The position numbers were made by a program, and so were the translations under genes. 64,000 nt of DNA, from positions 558,001 through 622,000 of the forward strand of contig JADNRZ010000021.1 in assembly GCA_015501605.1 (NCBI GenBank), read 5' to 3'. This DNA is from Panaeolus papilionaceus (Eukaryota > Basidiomycota > Agaricomycetes > Agaricales). Positions 53,251-64,000 of the stretch are shown one piece after another. Under the pieces are notes generated by a model. That model saw only the letters and a program-made list of their open reading frames with translations, made no database searches and was not told the origin of the DNA. The first letter of the stretch is position 1, and each line of letters opens with the position of its first letter.

Positions 53251-55283
53251 TTGGTGCGCCTATTTTTCCCTTTTATTATGGGCGATCTTATTGACCTCGA
53301 CGAAATAGATTTTTAATATTCCATGGTCCACTTCCATTTCCCTTTCGCTTCCTCGTTTATAGTTTTTGTACTCCTAGTTCGCGCACTTGTGTGGCATCAT
53401 CTTTTCAATCTCTGATGTGAATTCTCATTATCCAATGAATGTTTGTTTGGAGTTCATTCTCTTATTCTGTCATGTAGCGTTGCGAACAATATATTTCTCA
53501 CTTTGTCTTTCTCGTTGTGAACCAAAATACGTTTCAGATTCAGGCTCTTTCGCACTTATCACCATATGCTCTGCCACTTGATTGAATCGCAGCTGAGCCT
53601 AATGCGTGTTATTTCACTATGATAGATTAATCACCCAAGATTATATTATTACACGATGCTATATCGGTAAAAGACTGGGGCGAAGTCGAAGCCACTATCA
53701 TTTCGTACCAATGAGGTGGGAGGGCGAGAACTGGATAGGTACAGATACCGTAGAAGGTCACGAGTTGACTAGGAGCAGGTTGTGATCGTGGCTTTGGCGA
53801 GCCAACTAAGTGAGAAACCCAACAAGTACAACATAACACTAGAGATGAAAGGGGAATAGGAACATACTGTCCACCTCTGCTGACCCTCTCGTCTTACCTC
53901 ATCGCACCAGCACCACCAACATCCTCACCCACTCACGCACCGTCTGTGCCACTGACGACGTCGTAATCTAGGCCTCCCACGCCTAATCTCCAGGCTGTCC
54001 CCATCCATAGCATCCAACCCTTTCTACGGTGATGGGTTGCTCATGCCTGCGGTATTGTAGAGTGAGGGTCTATATTCGAGCTGGTCAGAGAGGAATATGT
54101 CTTGGAAATTAAACGCTATCGAGACGCGAGGATTGGGGCCGAATTGGGATCAGTGGGACTCCGTTATCGGAATGATGAGCGCTGCAAGGTGGGAAGGGAG
54201 TTGAGGTATGTCGCAAGACCTGATGGGGGCGAGGAATGCGAACGCCGCTACAGTCATGCCAATAACACTCAAAAGCGTCAGGAAAAACAATGAAAGAGGG
54301 AATCAAAGACCCTTGCATTGCCTCCAACAACAGTGTATACGTCCCACCTACGAATCGCCCAATAACCCGTTGCGTGATCCAAAACTATTTTCACCTCAGT
54401 TTGCCTCTGCCTGTTTGCTTTTCTATCTCGCCCTGCCTCTCCCTATCCCTCTCTCTCCCAGCTCCTTAACTCCACCCACCCCCTTCTTCGCGAACAAGCA
54501 GGCGGTTTTGGCGAAATAAATCTCTCCTTATCCAGTATTGAGAATTTGCATTGGCGTAATTATTTACAAGTTACATCTGCAATGGAACAGTTAGTATTGT
54601 TTTCAACTACAGATCCCCAAACTCACCAATTTTATTTGCTCACTTGCCGTTTCTTTGCGGTTCCCCCTCATCATATACCAACATTGACATAAAAAATACG
54701 AGACGCGCCTGATATTACTGAAATTGGGGTAAGTAGTGGGAAAACCAAGAGGAAGGGCTCAAAACAAGCAAGAGTTCGTTGTCGCGACAGTAGAGGTGGT
54801 GGCGGAAAGAAAGAAAGGTATGTCACCGACAACATCACATCAGGGTGACCGTGACTTTTCATGAGCGCATCAAACCCGCACTGTCAAGCAAACCTCGACG
54901 AGATCCTGAACGCTGGGCGGCTCGTCCCTATTGCTAACACATGATCAAGCGTAACTAGCTTTAAAAAAAGAAAAGTTCTAAATAACCCTACGTTCTAGAT
55001 GGCACATACCAAAAACCCCAAATTCAACGTAGGGGTTAAGTTGGATTTTTCGGATAACCAGAGACTCCATAAGACATCCGACATCGGCGATGTCGAGGGA
55101 CTGCTCTAGAATAATCCTTAGGGATGTGGGATATTACACGTACCCGACAGGTTTAAGTGCTAGGTCAAAATTTCGCGACCTCATATTCGTAGGTAATCAA
55201 ACCCACACCTCCATTCCGCTGTCGCGCAAGTACATCATTCTGGACTGCATCGGTGTGTGGATCTTCCAATCTCGGGGTTGGTA
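53251..55283. other. No supported gene between the GTPase array and the Pogo element
   Basis: A minus-strand frame near 54220-54300 has a hydrophobic run (LFFLTLLSVIGMTVAAFAFL) like a membrane helix but lacks a convincing gene around it. CCCTACGTT (about 54983) and AACGTAGGG (about 55027) form a 9-bp inverted repeat about 35 bp apart. Nothing else was recognised. Confidence 0.3.
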
Positions 55284-55285
55284 TA

Positions 55286-58200
55286 CAGTCATTAGGCGGT
55301 CCTTGGAACAGTCAAATTTGTTTGTCAATTTGTTATTCATCGGGTGTACCTCTGGCCATGAAACTTGACAAATATATAGGTATATATAGTTATAATACAA
55401 ATCTAAAAAAATATCTATGCATTTCGACAAAGTAAGAGAATAATTCGAGATTTGATTGGAATGAAGGATGTGGAACAAAAAGCGAGGGCATTCGTAAGTT
55501 GGAAATTCCGGGGAACATTTCCGGCGATCAGTCCGGCGGAAAATGCTGGTCAAGTCTTAAACCCCAAGCATTGGGGCTCAAAGACATGGTAAACACCCCA
55601 AATTAACTAAAAAATCTCATTTAAAGTCATAAAATTGAATAAGGTAGCAATTTGGTCAATTAAACGAGATTTTTGTGCGAGCGCATAGTGTTTTGGTTGA
55701 CACACCACAATTGTCACATCGTCACAAGGTAGCCTGGTCAGTTGCGACACTAGATTAGCATTTAAAACGGGCCTGACTCCCAGTAAAAATAGTCAAGAAT
55801 TCATTCTTAGACACCTGTAGGCCTGAAAATTAAATTATTGCTTTGAATTCAATAAAAAAACAGATGAATGCTAGCCTGTCAGCACAACATTCACAATCAC
55901 TCAAATCTCTCTCAATTTCACGTGTATTGAGGGAAAAAAATTCTTAGTAACCACAGAGAAGATGTTTCTAGTCCTCCACACGTATAAATCTGGTCTTTTT
56001 TTGACTAAGCGCTCAAGACACGTTGCAAGCGTTCACTATTACTTTGCGCGCGTGACGACATACCCTCCAAATGTATCACACCCCTCATCGGCACATGATG
56101 TTCCCCGGACTTTTCTCCCGGACTTTCCATGTTCGGGATGCATTGCAAAAAGCGGTCCTTGGAACAAGTGGCCATCACCAAGCCGAGAGTCCGGCATGTG
56201 CGGCTGATGGTGGAAACTAATCGGTGTTATCTTGATCATCGTCATCACTGGAGTCGTCGTCATCATCTTCGTCCTCCTCTTCCCCACTTTCACTGTCGTC
56301 GTCATTCTCCATCAGCACATCTTCACCCTCTACTTCATCCCTTTCCACCATAGCATCCTCCTCCTCCTCTGCATTTACAGCCGCCTTCTTTGGTGGTGGC
56401 TTTTCAATTCCTGTGAGCTTTGGTCTGTTCCATCTCGGCTTTTTTCCCTCCTTCCTTGCTGCATCCCGTTCCTTTTCCCATTCATCTACCGCTATTTTAT
56501 GTAATCTCCTTCTCTCGTTGTTCCTCTCTACCCTCGCAGCATTAGCCCTCTTCATATCTGCTGTCTCCACTGCTTTTTCCACCCTCATCATCTTCCTCAG
56601 CTTGGCACGCTCCGCCTTATCAGCTGCCTCCGCTTCTACCTCCTGGACATATTTGTGAAACTCATCCCCACTCAACATCTTCGGCATCCCATCCCCAAAC
56701 ATCTTCTTTGACTGACCTCCCTTCGCCTTGCTTTGGCTCTGCAGTTGCTCCTGTGCCTTGAGGTTCCAAGCACTCTGCAGAACCATACTCGCCTGCATGG
56801 ATAATAGCAATTTTTTGTACTCGTTCTCGCGGGTCTGTGCATCTCGCAAGTGTGAGAGCAGCTCCTGCTCGCGATCTGTTGCTGGCTCAATTGACATAAG
56901 TGGTTGATAGCGGTTTATTGTAGGGGTGATAATGGTGGTTTTAATTGGAGGAGGGGTAACAGAGCCACGAAGTGGAGTGAAGAGGAAGCTAGTTGATGCG
57001 GTCTCTCAGAGCGCAGCAACAGTTTCCTCATCGAGAACTGACTCTGGACTGGGAATGGGATCAGGTGAGGTGTTTCTGCTGTTGTTCAAACGTCGTTGTA
57101 CGCGCGCCTGATTTTCTCGCAGGTCTATGGTATCTGAATCTGCACGCCGGCGCTTGCGGGACCCTGACGATGAGGAATAGAGGAGTTGGGCGATTTTTTC
57201 GATGGGACTTGGAAGGGGTACAGGCATGGCACTGGTAGTAGATGATGTTTGAAGGCTAGGAGCCATCATTTGTGTAGTTACTATGTCGGAATTGAATGGT
57301 ACGACACCTGTTTTACTGAAAGCAGCACGGATATTGTCAGGCGTGAGAGCGGCTATGTGCGCTTGCGCATACACCTGTAGAAAGTTGGTTTTGTTGACAC
57401 GGCCGTTTATCCTTTCAAATGCATCACGGAATTTAGTCCAACACCTTTTTAAGATGCCGAAAATGACGACGTCGAGGCCCTGATAAATATGGGTAGAGTG
57501 GGGTGGATAACACAAGACATGGATTTTGTTGGCACGAGCATATTCAATGAAACCAAGTGTGTAATGTGAATTGTGGCCGTCGACCAATAGCAACCGATAC
57601 TGTCCATTTGCCTTCTCCTTGGTGTGTTTATCAAAGTGTTTAATCCATTCTACACCGATCTCCCCATTGGTGTACCCTTTTTTCGAATGACCAAGTCTAT
57701 AAATATTAATTCATGATTAATTCTCATAGCATTGATAAATAAAATAAATCCTACGATGCGTTTAGTGGGTTTTCTTGGTCCCACCGTACTTGATATCCTT
57801 CGCCTTTATAGATAACAGCTGGTGGCACAGAAGCAGTGCCGTCTGCGCAGATTGCCACAATGATGGTAATATTTTCACGATCCCCACTGCGTTGCTGATG
57901 TTGAATTTTACTGCCAGATGGGCCAATGACGCGCTCAGAAACACCAACACCTGGTTGAATTCCAGTTTCGTCAACTCCATAGATTAATTCAGGTGGGACA
58001 GGCTCCTCGCCTTCATTCTCGTAGATAGCCTTTCTGAGTAGATTAAAATATGCCTCCTTGGTAATGGGGTTGACAGCACGAGCACGAGAATGGTCCAGGC
58101 TCTTTGACCAGCAGCTTTTTAGCCGATCGGAGTGTCGCTCCAGGAATCGTGATGTCCAAGAAACCCCAACACCCTCCTCAGGGAAGCTCTCTCCTAACCG

Positions 58201-59081
58201 GCTACGAGCAATATCATTGGCATGCTCCTCCAGATGTCTACGGCTCAAAGGAAAGCCCTGTAGAGCTACATTTACTGCAGTTGTAACAAGCTTGTCCTCC
58301 TCTACATTTGAAAGCCATCTTTTGGTCTCATTAAACTCCTGAATGGTTCTACCACCACTCGCCTGCCTAGAAAGTGAGGTTTTGCTCAACTTCAGCCTCT
58401 TTTTTCCGGGGTGCTTTGACTGGTATACACCCTCTGTCCATGCAATAACCTTGTCCATGCTCATTCCACCCGCTTTCTCCTTCTCCTCTTTGTACTTCTC
58501 CACAGCCATCTGCATATACTCAGCTTTGAGTGCAGAAGCCTCCATCCTCTTTCGAGACTCAGATTTTGCCTTGCGAACCATTTGGGGGGGGGAGGGGGAG
58601 AAACAGAAGGATGGTTAATGACAACGTTGTTATCTACAGTAAGCGGCTTTTCATCACATCTGTCCCAAAGGAGTAGTGATAGTGCTTTTGATGGGCCATC
58701 ACTGTGCCATCAGTGGCGCAAACCCCTCGACTTAACCCTCCTCCGGCATCTCATTTCTGAGGAAAGTATTGGGTATACCTGCTTTAAGTTTTGTAGAAAA
58801 TATTTAGGATATATACATCTCTCGTAATAGCAAAAAAAATTTGGCAATTTCCACCTTGTCCGATGACAGCAGCCCAAGTCATGCCTTTTTCATCATTTTC
58901 ACCTACATAATGGGTTGTATCATATGAGTATATCATTATATCTGTACAAAAACTGGAAATAGGGTAAAGAAGACATAGACGAGCTTATATCCCAAATTTC
59001 AGGCCAATCCGTTCAGAGGAAGCCCCGAAATTGGGTTTTGTTCCAAGGACCGCCTCTGTTCCAAGGACCGCCTAATGACTG
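55286..59081 (-). mobile_element. Pogo-type (Tc1/mariner superfamily) DNA transposon
   Basis: The left end reads CAGTCATTAGGCGGTCC and the right end its reverse complement; the inverted repeat extends to about 25 bp (through TTGGAACA). TA flanks both ends (55284-55285 and 59082-59083), the target duplication of Tc1/mariner elements. The element is 3,796 bp with one transposase gene on the minus strand. The right end holds a second copy of GTTCCAAGGACCGCCT (59038-59054 region) beside the terminal one, and a further AGCGGTCCTTGGAACA lies at about 56151. About 930 bp at the left are without a gene. Confidence 0.9.
56217..58581 (-). pseudogene. Pogo-family transposase with one in-frame TGA
   Basis: This enzyme cuts and inserts the element. 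Exon 1 (58581-57755) and exon 2 (57696-56217) are joined by a 58-nt intron, phase 2. N-terminal DNA-binding helices are followed by a CENP-B-like stretch (SWTSRFLERHSDRL, about residues 141-154). The DDE core has D204 in GVDETG, D315 in LVDGHNSH and D351 in GLDVVIFG. After 505 codons a TGA (57006-57008) interrupts, but the same frame continues for 262 more codons: an Arg/Glu/Lys-rich helical section (RKMMRVEKAVETADMKR), then a strongly acidic Asp/Glu end. Either a recent nonsense mutation truncates the protein after the catalytic core, or the truncated form still works. Confidence 0.8.
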
Positions 59082-59083
59082 TA

Positions 59084-59180
59084 TATAAACAGAAGGGGTC
59101 GTTATTTTCCAGACAACCTATTGGTCGGTTGTTCCTGGCTACTTCTCATCTTTCCAGCATCTACGAGAATTTCTCTTCAA
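59084..59180. other. Short spacer between two DNA transposons
   Basis: About 100 bp of probable host DNA. It joins the 60876 flank when the 59189-60867 element is taken out. Confidence 0.4.
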
Positions 59181-59188
59181 GACGCCAC

Positions 59189-60867
59189 CAGAAGTTCTCA
59201 CTCTCCCCGGAGTACCCTAGAGACTCCCTAGGGAGTCTGCACATTTTTGAGCATTTCCCTAGGGAGTCCCTAGGGAGTCTGTGCGGAGTCTCCAGGGACT
59301 CTGTACAGAGTCTGTAGCTTAAGAGAAATAAAACAAATAAAATTTTTATTTATTGATTTTGTAGTCTACGTACAGCAGAGAACGTATCTACAGAGAGCTG
59401 AACTACGTACCTTTCATGGGCAACTAGCACCCACCCCATCCCCATTCCATCCCCCCTTCTTGTCGCGTCATGTCGCGTTTCCCCTCATCGTGTCGCGTCG
59501 TGTCGCGTTGCGTTTCCTCTCGTCACATCGCGTTGCGTCTCCCCTCCCACCCTCTTCGCTCTCCCTTCTCCTCTTACCTTGTCGTGTCGCCCTTCTCCTC
59601 GTTGCGTCGCCCTCTCCTCATCACGTCGTGTCGCCCTCTCCTCGTCGCGTTGCGTCTCCCTCTTGGTCTTGTCTGGTCGCGTCTCCTTGTCGCGTCGTCT
59701 GCCTCGCCCTTGTCGCATCTCCCCCCCTCTGGTCGTCGTGTCTGCTGGTCCCCCCTTCTGATCATCGCGTCTGCTGTCCTCCTTGCGATCGCGATGCGTC
59801 TCCCTGTCCTCCTTGTATCGTCTCCTTCTCCTCGCGGCGCGTGGTGTCTCTCTCCCCTCCCCTCGTCGCGTTTTACCTCCCTTCCCCTCCGCATCTCACC
59901 TTGTCTTCCCTTCCCGCCTGGTTGTGTCTCGTCTCCCCTCCCCCTCTCATCTCACCTGGCCTTCTCGGCTCCCCCTCCACTCCTCTCGTCTTCCCTCCCC
60001 TATCCCACCTTCCCCACCTCATCCCTCCCCGTCCCTGACGTTCGTCGCCTCCACCATCATCGTTCGCTGTCGTCGTCGTCGTCGTCGTGTTTCGTTGTCG
60101 TTGTCGGCTTTGTTGTGGTCGTGGTAGTGTGTCGTTGTTGTTGTCCTCGTGTGTGGTTATGCACTTGTGACGTGGCACAATGTGGTGGTGGTGGTGGTTG
60201 GTGAGAAAGGAGTGGTGGTGATGGCTGGCACGAGCAGCGAGCGCGTCGTGAGCATGGACACAGGGATGGTGGTGATGGGTGGTGGAGAGAGGAGGGAAGG
60301 GACATGACTGATTGTCACGCTGCATGATGATTTGCGCACGGGCCAGCCGCACTACATCACGCGATCAAAATGATTATTAAAAGGGGAGAATTGATAAGAT
60401 AAGGATAAGATTAGATAACGAAAATATTATGAAAGAAAAATCACAAAAAAATCAATAAAAATCGCAAAAAAATCGCAGAAAATATTAAAAAATCCAAATA
60501 AAATGTATACATTGTATAGATACATTCTCGACTGAAACCTAATGTAAAATACCCTTAATCATTTGTATAATACATATTTTACATAGAATACAAGGCACTC
60601 CCTACAGACTCTGTAGGGATTATAGCCGGGTGTCAGTCAATAGGGACCCATGAGAGTCTCTACAGATGTCATGACTCCCTAGAGACTCTCTAGAGAGTAC
60701 CTACAGAGTCCCTAGGGATTTTCATAGTCATTTCAGGCCAAATTAGACTTATTGAAAATGGTATGGACTCCCTAGGGACTCCCTAGGGAAATGCTCAAAA
60801 ATACACAGACTCCCTAGAGAGTCTCTAGAGAGTCTCTAGGGTACTCCGGGGAGAGTGTAAAGTACTC
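59189..60867. mobile_element. Non-autonomous hAT-like transposon with pyrimidine-rich core
   Basis: GACGCCAC flanks both sides (59181-59188 and 60868-60875), an 8-bp duplication as made by hAT transposases. The ends are imperfect inverted repeats of about 100 bp. CACTCTCCCCGGAGTACC is shared, and TTTTTGAGCATTTCCCTAGG follows. They contain several GACTCCCTAGGGAGTC-like palindromes. Just inside are AT-rich arms. The core (59460-60300) is a pyrimidine-rich, imperfect TCGTGTCGCG/CTCCCC repeat, and its long reading frames on both strands reflect composition, not genes. No transposase is encoded. Confidence 0.75.
59460..60300. repeat. Degenerate CT-rich satellite-like tract
   Basis: Imperfect repeats of CGTCGTGTCGC and CCCCTCCCC words, turning into GTCGTCGTCGT and GTGGTGGTGGT runs at the right. 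It lies wholly inside the hAT-like element and looks like an expanded simple repeat. Confidence 0.6.
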
Positions 60868-60875
60868 GACGCCAC

Positions 60876-62940
60876 ATGGAAGTGATAGTTATTTCTGAGG
60901 GCACTCGAGAATCGCCCTACTCAATTGGTACGGGTTAGAACGGCAGCAATGATGTGGTGGGGACGTTTGATTTGATCTGGAGTGGATGGCCTTTTCAATG
61001 TCCACTCATTTCAAATTCATCTTCATTCGATTGTATCACCCCTTCCCGTTCAATTTCCAATTCGTCGTTTATTTCTTTTTCTCCTACCAAAACCACGTCG
61101 CTTTTTGCTTCGTCGATCCATAATGCGAGAAAGACTGGATTTTCTCCCACCTCACCTCAATCGAAATAGCACCAACCAAGTGTATCACACCCTTTCTTTG
61201 TGATTGAAATATTCTTACATCGTATTGCAACCAAAGGCTCGACGCTCTCCTGAGCCTTGGAATGTTTGCCAACTCATCCTGTTGGAAGTACGGAGCCGGC
61301 TAATCCGGTATTCATCATCTTGAATGATGTATAATCTACATAATATCTCAGTAATATATGAATGGACATTATTCAGTAGATTATTTATTGTATGACCAGG
61401 TATGTAGGTATATAAGATGTATCTACTTAGCTACGAGAATATTATCTATCTGTTTATCATCCTCTGCGACCCGTGCTGCCAATACGTCCCCACTCCCAAC
61501 CCTCACAACACGCATTTGAATGATCGATCCTCCGAAAACCCAAATAAAGGTCACCCCTAACTCAGACACTGCCATCTGGATTGTGAGGCGTACTCTATAA
61601 TCCTCATCTTGCAAGGCGTACATTTACTCCCTGTGGAATCTTGCTGCACCTTACCCCTATCAATCTTATATTTTACTCTCTTTATGAAAGGGTTGGTCGA
61701 AAATGCCCAATTGACGCTTCCCTCATGTGGTCGACATAGGGATGAGTGCTTGAGTGCTGGTAGGTACAGCTTGATATTCATCTGGGGAGCTAAACCTAAA
61801 TAAAGAAATAACGAAAGGGACTTACAAGAGTTCAGAGATCGAGTGTATTTATGAAATACTGTACCGTACCTGAAACCACATTGCATTCTCAAACGAAGGG
61901 TAGATCACGCTACGTCGTCCTTGAAGAACAAAATGGTGCAGTGTGGAAGAGGAAATGGCCTCCTGGTGGGGATAGCGATAGACAGAAGATGATAGCGAGT
62001 GTGACGATGTGTGAACAATAAAATAAAGGTTCCCTAGCGAGGGAACAGTGAGAATGAATGTGTGATGTGTGAAGATGCGGGCTCAGCGGGCTCGGCTCAG
62101 GCTCAAAGTTGCTCAGATGGTCGCGCGACACGTAAGTGGGGCAAAAGAGATGATGATAATTGAGTGGAGGTTCGTACTATATGTGAGAAAACACTAATGA
62201 GTGTGATACTGGACGCGCACGTACTCTCGCGCCGCCCAGACTTTGTAGAATGTACGTATTTGAATTGTGACTAGGCTATGTAAGTGTCCGTGATTGAAAG
62301 AGAATAAACAAATATTTCTCCATTTATCCTTGCCTGACGTCGCGTCCTTTCCTCGTCGCGTGCTCGACACTTCCCTGAGTCGAGATGACCAGGCTCGAGG
62401 TGGTGCATCACTCCACCTGTTACTGCAGGAGCGGAGCGCGAGAGAGAGGGACGGAGGTGAGGTTTAGATGAGATAGGAGCTGTAGAACTTGAAATAGAGA
62501 GGAATTGATGAGAGTTTAAACAAAAGCGGGTGTTGGGAAGAGAAAAGAGGCGTATGATCTATGAAATAGGAGTTGTTCCCTTATAAGGAACGGGGAGTCT
62601 CCAAGCGCGATAGTATGGGAAGAAGTAGGAAATGAGAAAATAAAAGAGAAAGTGTGTGCTAACCCTGAACCCTTATACCCGTCGCGATTCCGTTATGACA
62701 TTCTTATTTGTGGCCGTTGAGTTTACCATGGTGGCGCGCAGTGAGGGAGGTTGGGTGTAGGAGTACAAGTGCGAGTGCGAGACTGGATTAGGAAGGTGAA
62801 GTTTTGATGCGTTGATGCGTGGTTGAACGCGCGACGTGATTAGTTGGACGCGTGTTGTGTTCGCGCTTGCGTTGCTAGAAGAGGTGATAGAGATAGATTA
62901 AAGTTTTAAGGGCATTTAATTGTATATTTACACGAGTGGC
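60876..62940. other. No supported gene
   Basis: A short minus-strand frame at 61423-61623 (with VRLTIQMAVSELGVTFIWVF) and an out-of-frame stretch upstream may be a decayed gene, but no family is recognised. The remainder shows no feature I can support. Confidence 0.3.
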
Positions 62941-63587
62941 TCAACTATCTATTCCACAGTGCCCCCCCCTTAAAATGTTGTCCCGAACATTCCAAGGATG
63001 AGATGGAAGAGAAGGGATAGGTTGTGTTACGGTTGACTTGTTCAGTGCGTACGAGTCCGGCCATAGAGTCAACAAGAACAAAGTTCGAAGGTGGAGTCGG
63101 AGTTGGTTTCGATGAGTTACGTTCGAGTTCAAGAGTATCTAACTAAGAATGCCACTTCGAGTGATCGCTCGATGGTATTGTCTTAGCAGAGAGCGAGTAA
63201 AAGAAGTCCGGTAGAAATTAACGTTCTATTGTAGTTAAAGAACTAGCTAGAGAACATAGGGTATAATACCGGGGTTTATATACGTAAAGCTAATGGTCCG
63301 TGCGCAATAAAAGAGGTCTGTGCGCAAGATAAATAAGAGTCAGAAGACGGGGAAACGGAGTCATAATGAAGCGTGTACGGGAATATAATAGAGAACGAGT
63401 CATAAATGTGAGAGAGGTAAGAGTCAAAGAACGGAGTATAAAGTGGAGTGAGAGAAAGAAGAAGATAAGACAAGCTATAAGTACAAAGAGAGATGATAGT
63501 ACACGAAGATAAGATAATAGTTCGGATAAGATGAAGGAAAGATAGGGGCATAGTAATAAGATGAAAGAGAAAAGATATAGCGTAACA
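62941..63587 (-). repeat. LTR of a minus-strand retroelement (left end uncertain)
   Basis: On the minus strand TGTTACG begins right after a polypurine tract, at 63587. CGTATATAAACCCC (about 63271-63286) is a good TATA box, giving U3 of about 300 bp. The far end is not fixed. A second purine run, AAGGGGGGGGCAC, followed by TGTGGAATAG at about 62955 could be the start of another, older LTR. Confidence 0.4.
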
Positions 63588-63590
63588 TTA

Positions 63591-63621
63591 CCCCCTTTTT
63601 AAGGCTGATTGACCACAATCA
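63591..63621 (-). promoter_or_regulatory. Stem-loop plus polypurine tract of the minus-strand retroelement
   Basis: On the minus strand TGATTG, loop TGGT and CAATCA form a 6-bp stem (63621-63606). GCCTTAAAAAGGGGG and the LTR follow. The layout repeats that of the two Gypsy elements at the other end of the window. The first bases of the stem are the stop codon of the preceding gene. Confidence 0.5.
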
Positions 63622-64000
63622 GGTGTTGATGTTGTGGATGGCTTCGTCGCACATGTCGTCGTCATAGTCAGAGAAATCGTAAGCCCAGGTGCCGTCGTCG
63701 TTGGTAGTGCTTTTTGGAGTCCACTGTTTGCTTGGTTTATCGTTGGTCCATGTAGAATCCCAAGCGTTGTTCCTTCCCCAAGGGTTGGAGGATCTTGACG
63801 AGCTCTTCTTGTTCTTGCCTTTGTTGCTTGACGTGGGTGGCCGCCTGGAGCAAGTGCTAGCGAGATGGCTGGGAGCGTATCTCTTGCAATGAGGGCAGCG
63901 ATACTTCGGGCAATTTTGTCGAAAATGGTCTTCTGAGTTAGGACAGGAACGGCATAAATCTTGTCCTCGTTTCATTAAGCTGAGGACGTGGCATCGGGTA
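63619..64000 (-). CDS. Zinc-knuckle Gag-like protein (N-terminal part beyond the window)
   Basis: The frame is open to the window edge, so the gene starts outside; the ATG at 63975 is only the first inside. Two cysteine/histidine knuckles lie in tandem: CRSCPNSEDHFRQNC (CX2CX5HX4C) and CPHCKRYAPSHLASTC (CX2CX6HX4C). These are close to the CCHC nucleic-acid-binding knuckles of retroelement Gag proteins. A polar Ser/Asn/Lys/Trp-rich tail and an acidic end follow. A polypurine tract and LTR start just after the stop, so no pol follows it; this may be a non-autonomous element or a Gag-only fragment. A cellular zinc-knuckle protein is less likely given this context. Confidence 0.6.
   Translation of the reverse strand, partial: TRCHVLSLMKRGQDLCRSCPNSEDHFRQNCPKYRCPHCKRYAPSHLASTCSRRPPTSSNKGKNKKSSSRSSNPWGRNNAWDSTWTNDKPSKQWTPKSTTNDDGTWAYDFSDYDDDMCDEAIHNINT

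Noticed and set aside
59460..60352. Long reading frames on both strands, up to 244 aa
   Set aside because: They come from the CT-rich repeat (Ser/Pro/Arg or Arg/Gly/Asp-rich in every frame) within a non-autonomous transposon.
1..64000. tRNA or rRNA genes
   Set aside because: I found no cloverleaf-compatible A and B box pairs or rRNA-like sequence by reading. A tRNAscan run would be decisive.

Overview
The window looks like accessory, repeat-rich DNA from a filamentous basidiomycete, probably Agaricomycetes. The evidence is the short GT-AG introns (mostly 46-66 nt), Ty3/Gypsy elements of fungal type, a Tnp2/DUF4218-type transposase, a BED/hAT transposase, a Pogo element, and a tandem family of P-loop GTPases of a kind expanded in mushroom-forming fungi. 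No genus can be named from sequence alone.

Layout. 1-2170: 3' end of a Ty3/Gypsy element (integrase end of Pol, polypurine tract, 3' LTR). 2634-3715 and 15184-15543: one hAT-like transposase gene split by a complete 11,405-bp Ty3/Gypsy element (3717-15121). Its two 1,013-bp LTRs read as identical and a CAGG target duplication flanks it. The element encodes Gag, protease and RT-RNase H-integrase in three frames. Between pol and the 3' LTR it also carries two intron-containing genes on the opposite strand, which is the most unusual thing here. 15544-16470: degenerate AG-rich repeats. 16947-20177: a decayed Ser/Thr/Gln/Gly-rich gene interrupted by a 1,032-bp CACTG-ended non-autonomous element. 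20422-21208: a small three-exon gene with a PWWP-like stretch. 21703-23329: the C-terminal part of a Tnp2-like transposase, lying against a 3.1-kb near-perfect palindrome (23334-26477). 26458-30227: three spliced genes of unknown function. Two of them are paralogues arranged tail to tail with the same intron phases; one has an in-frame TGA.

31992-53250: a tandem segmental array. Three large units each carry one intact GIMAP/AIG1-like P-loop GTPase gene with the same five-exon structure, and decayed partial copies lie between them. 55286-59081: a Pogo-type element with TA target duplication; its transposase has one in-frame stop. 59189-60867: a non-autonomous hAT-like element with 8-bp target duplication and a pyrimidine-rich core. 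63587-64000: the edge of another LTR retroelement on the minus strand (zinc-knuckle Gag end, polypurine tract, LTR).

Most coding capacity belongs to mobile elements or their debris. The probable host or host-like genes are the GTPase array, the paralogue pair at 27382-30227, its neighbour at 26458-27159, and possibly the PWWP-like gene. All three LTR retroelements share a short stem with a four-base loop just before the polypurine tract. I saw no convincing tRNA, rRNA or CRISPR array.
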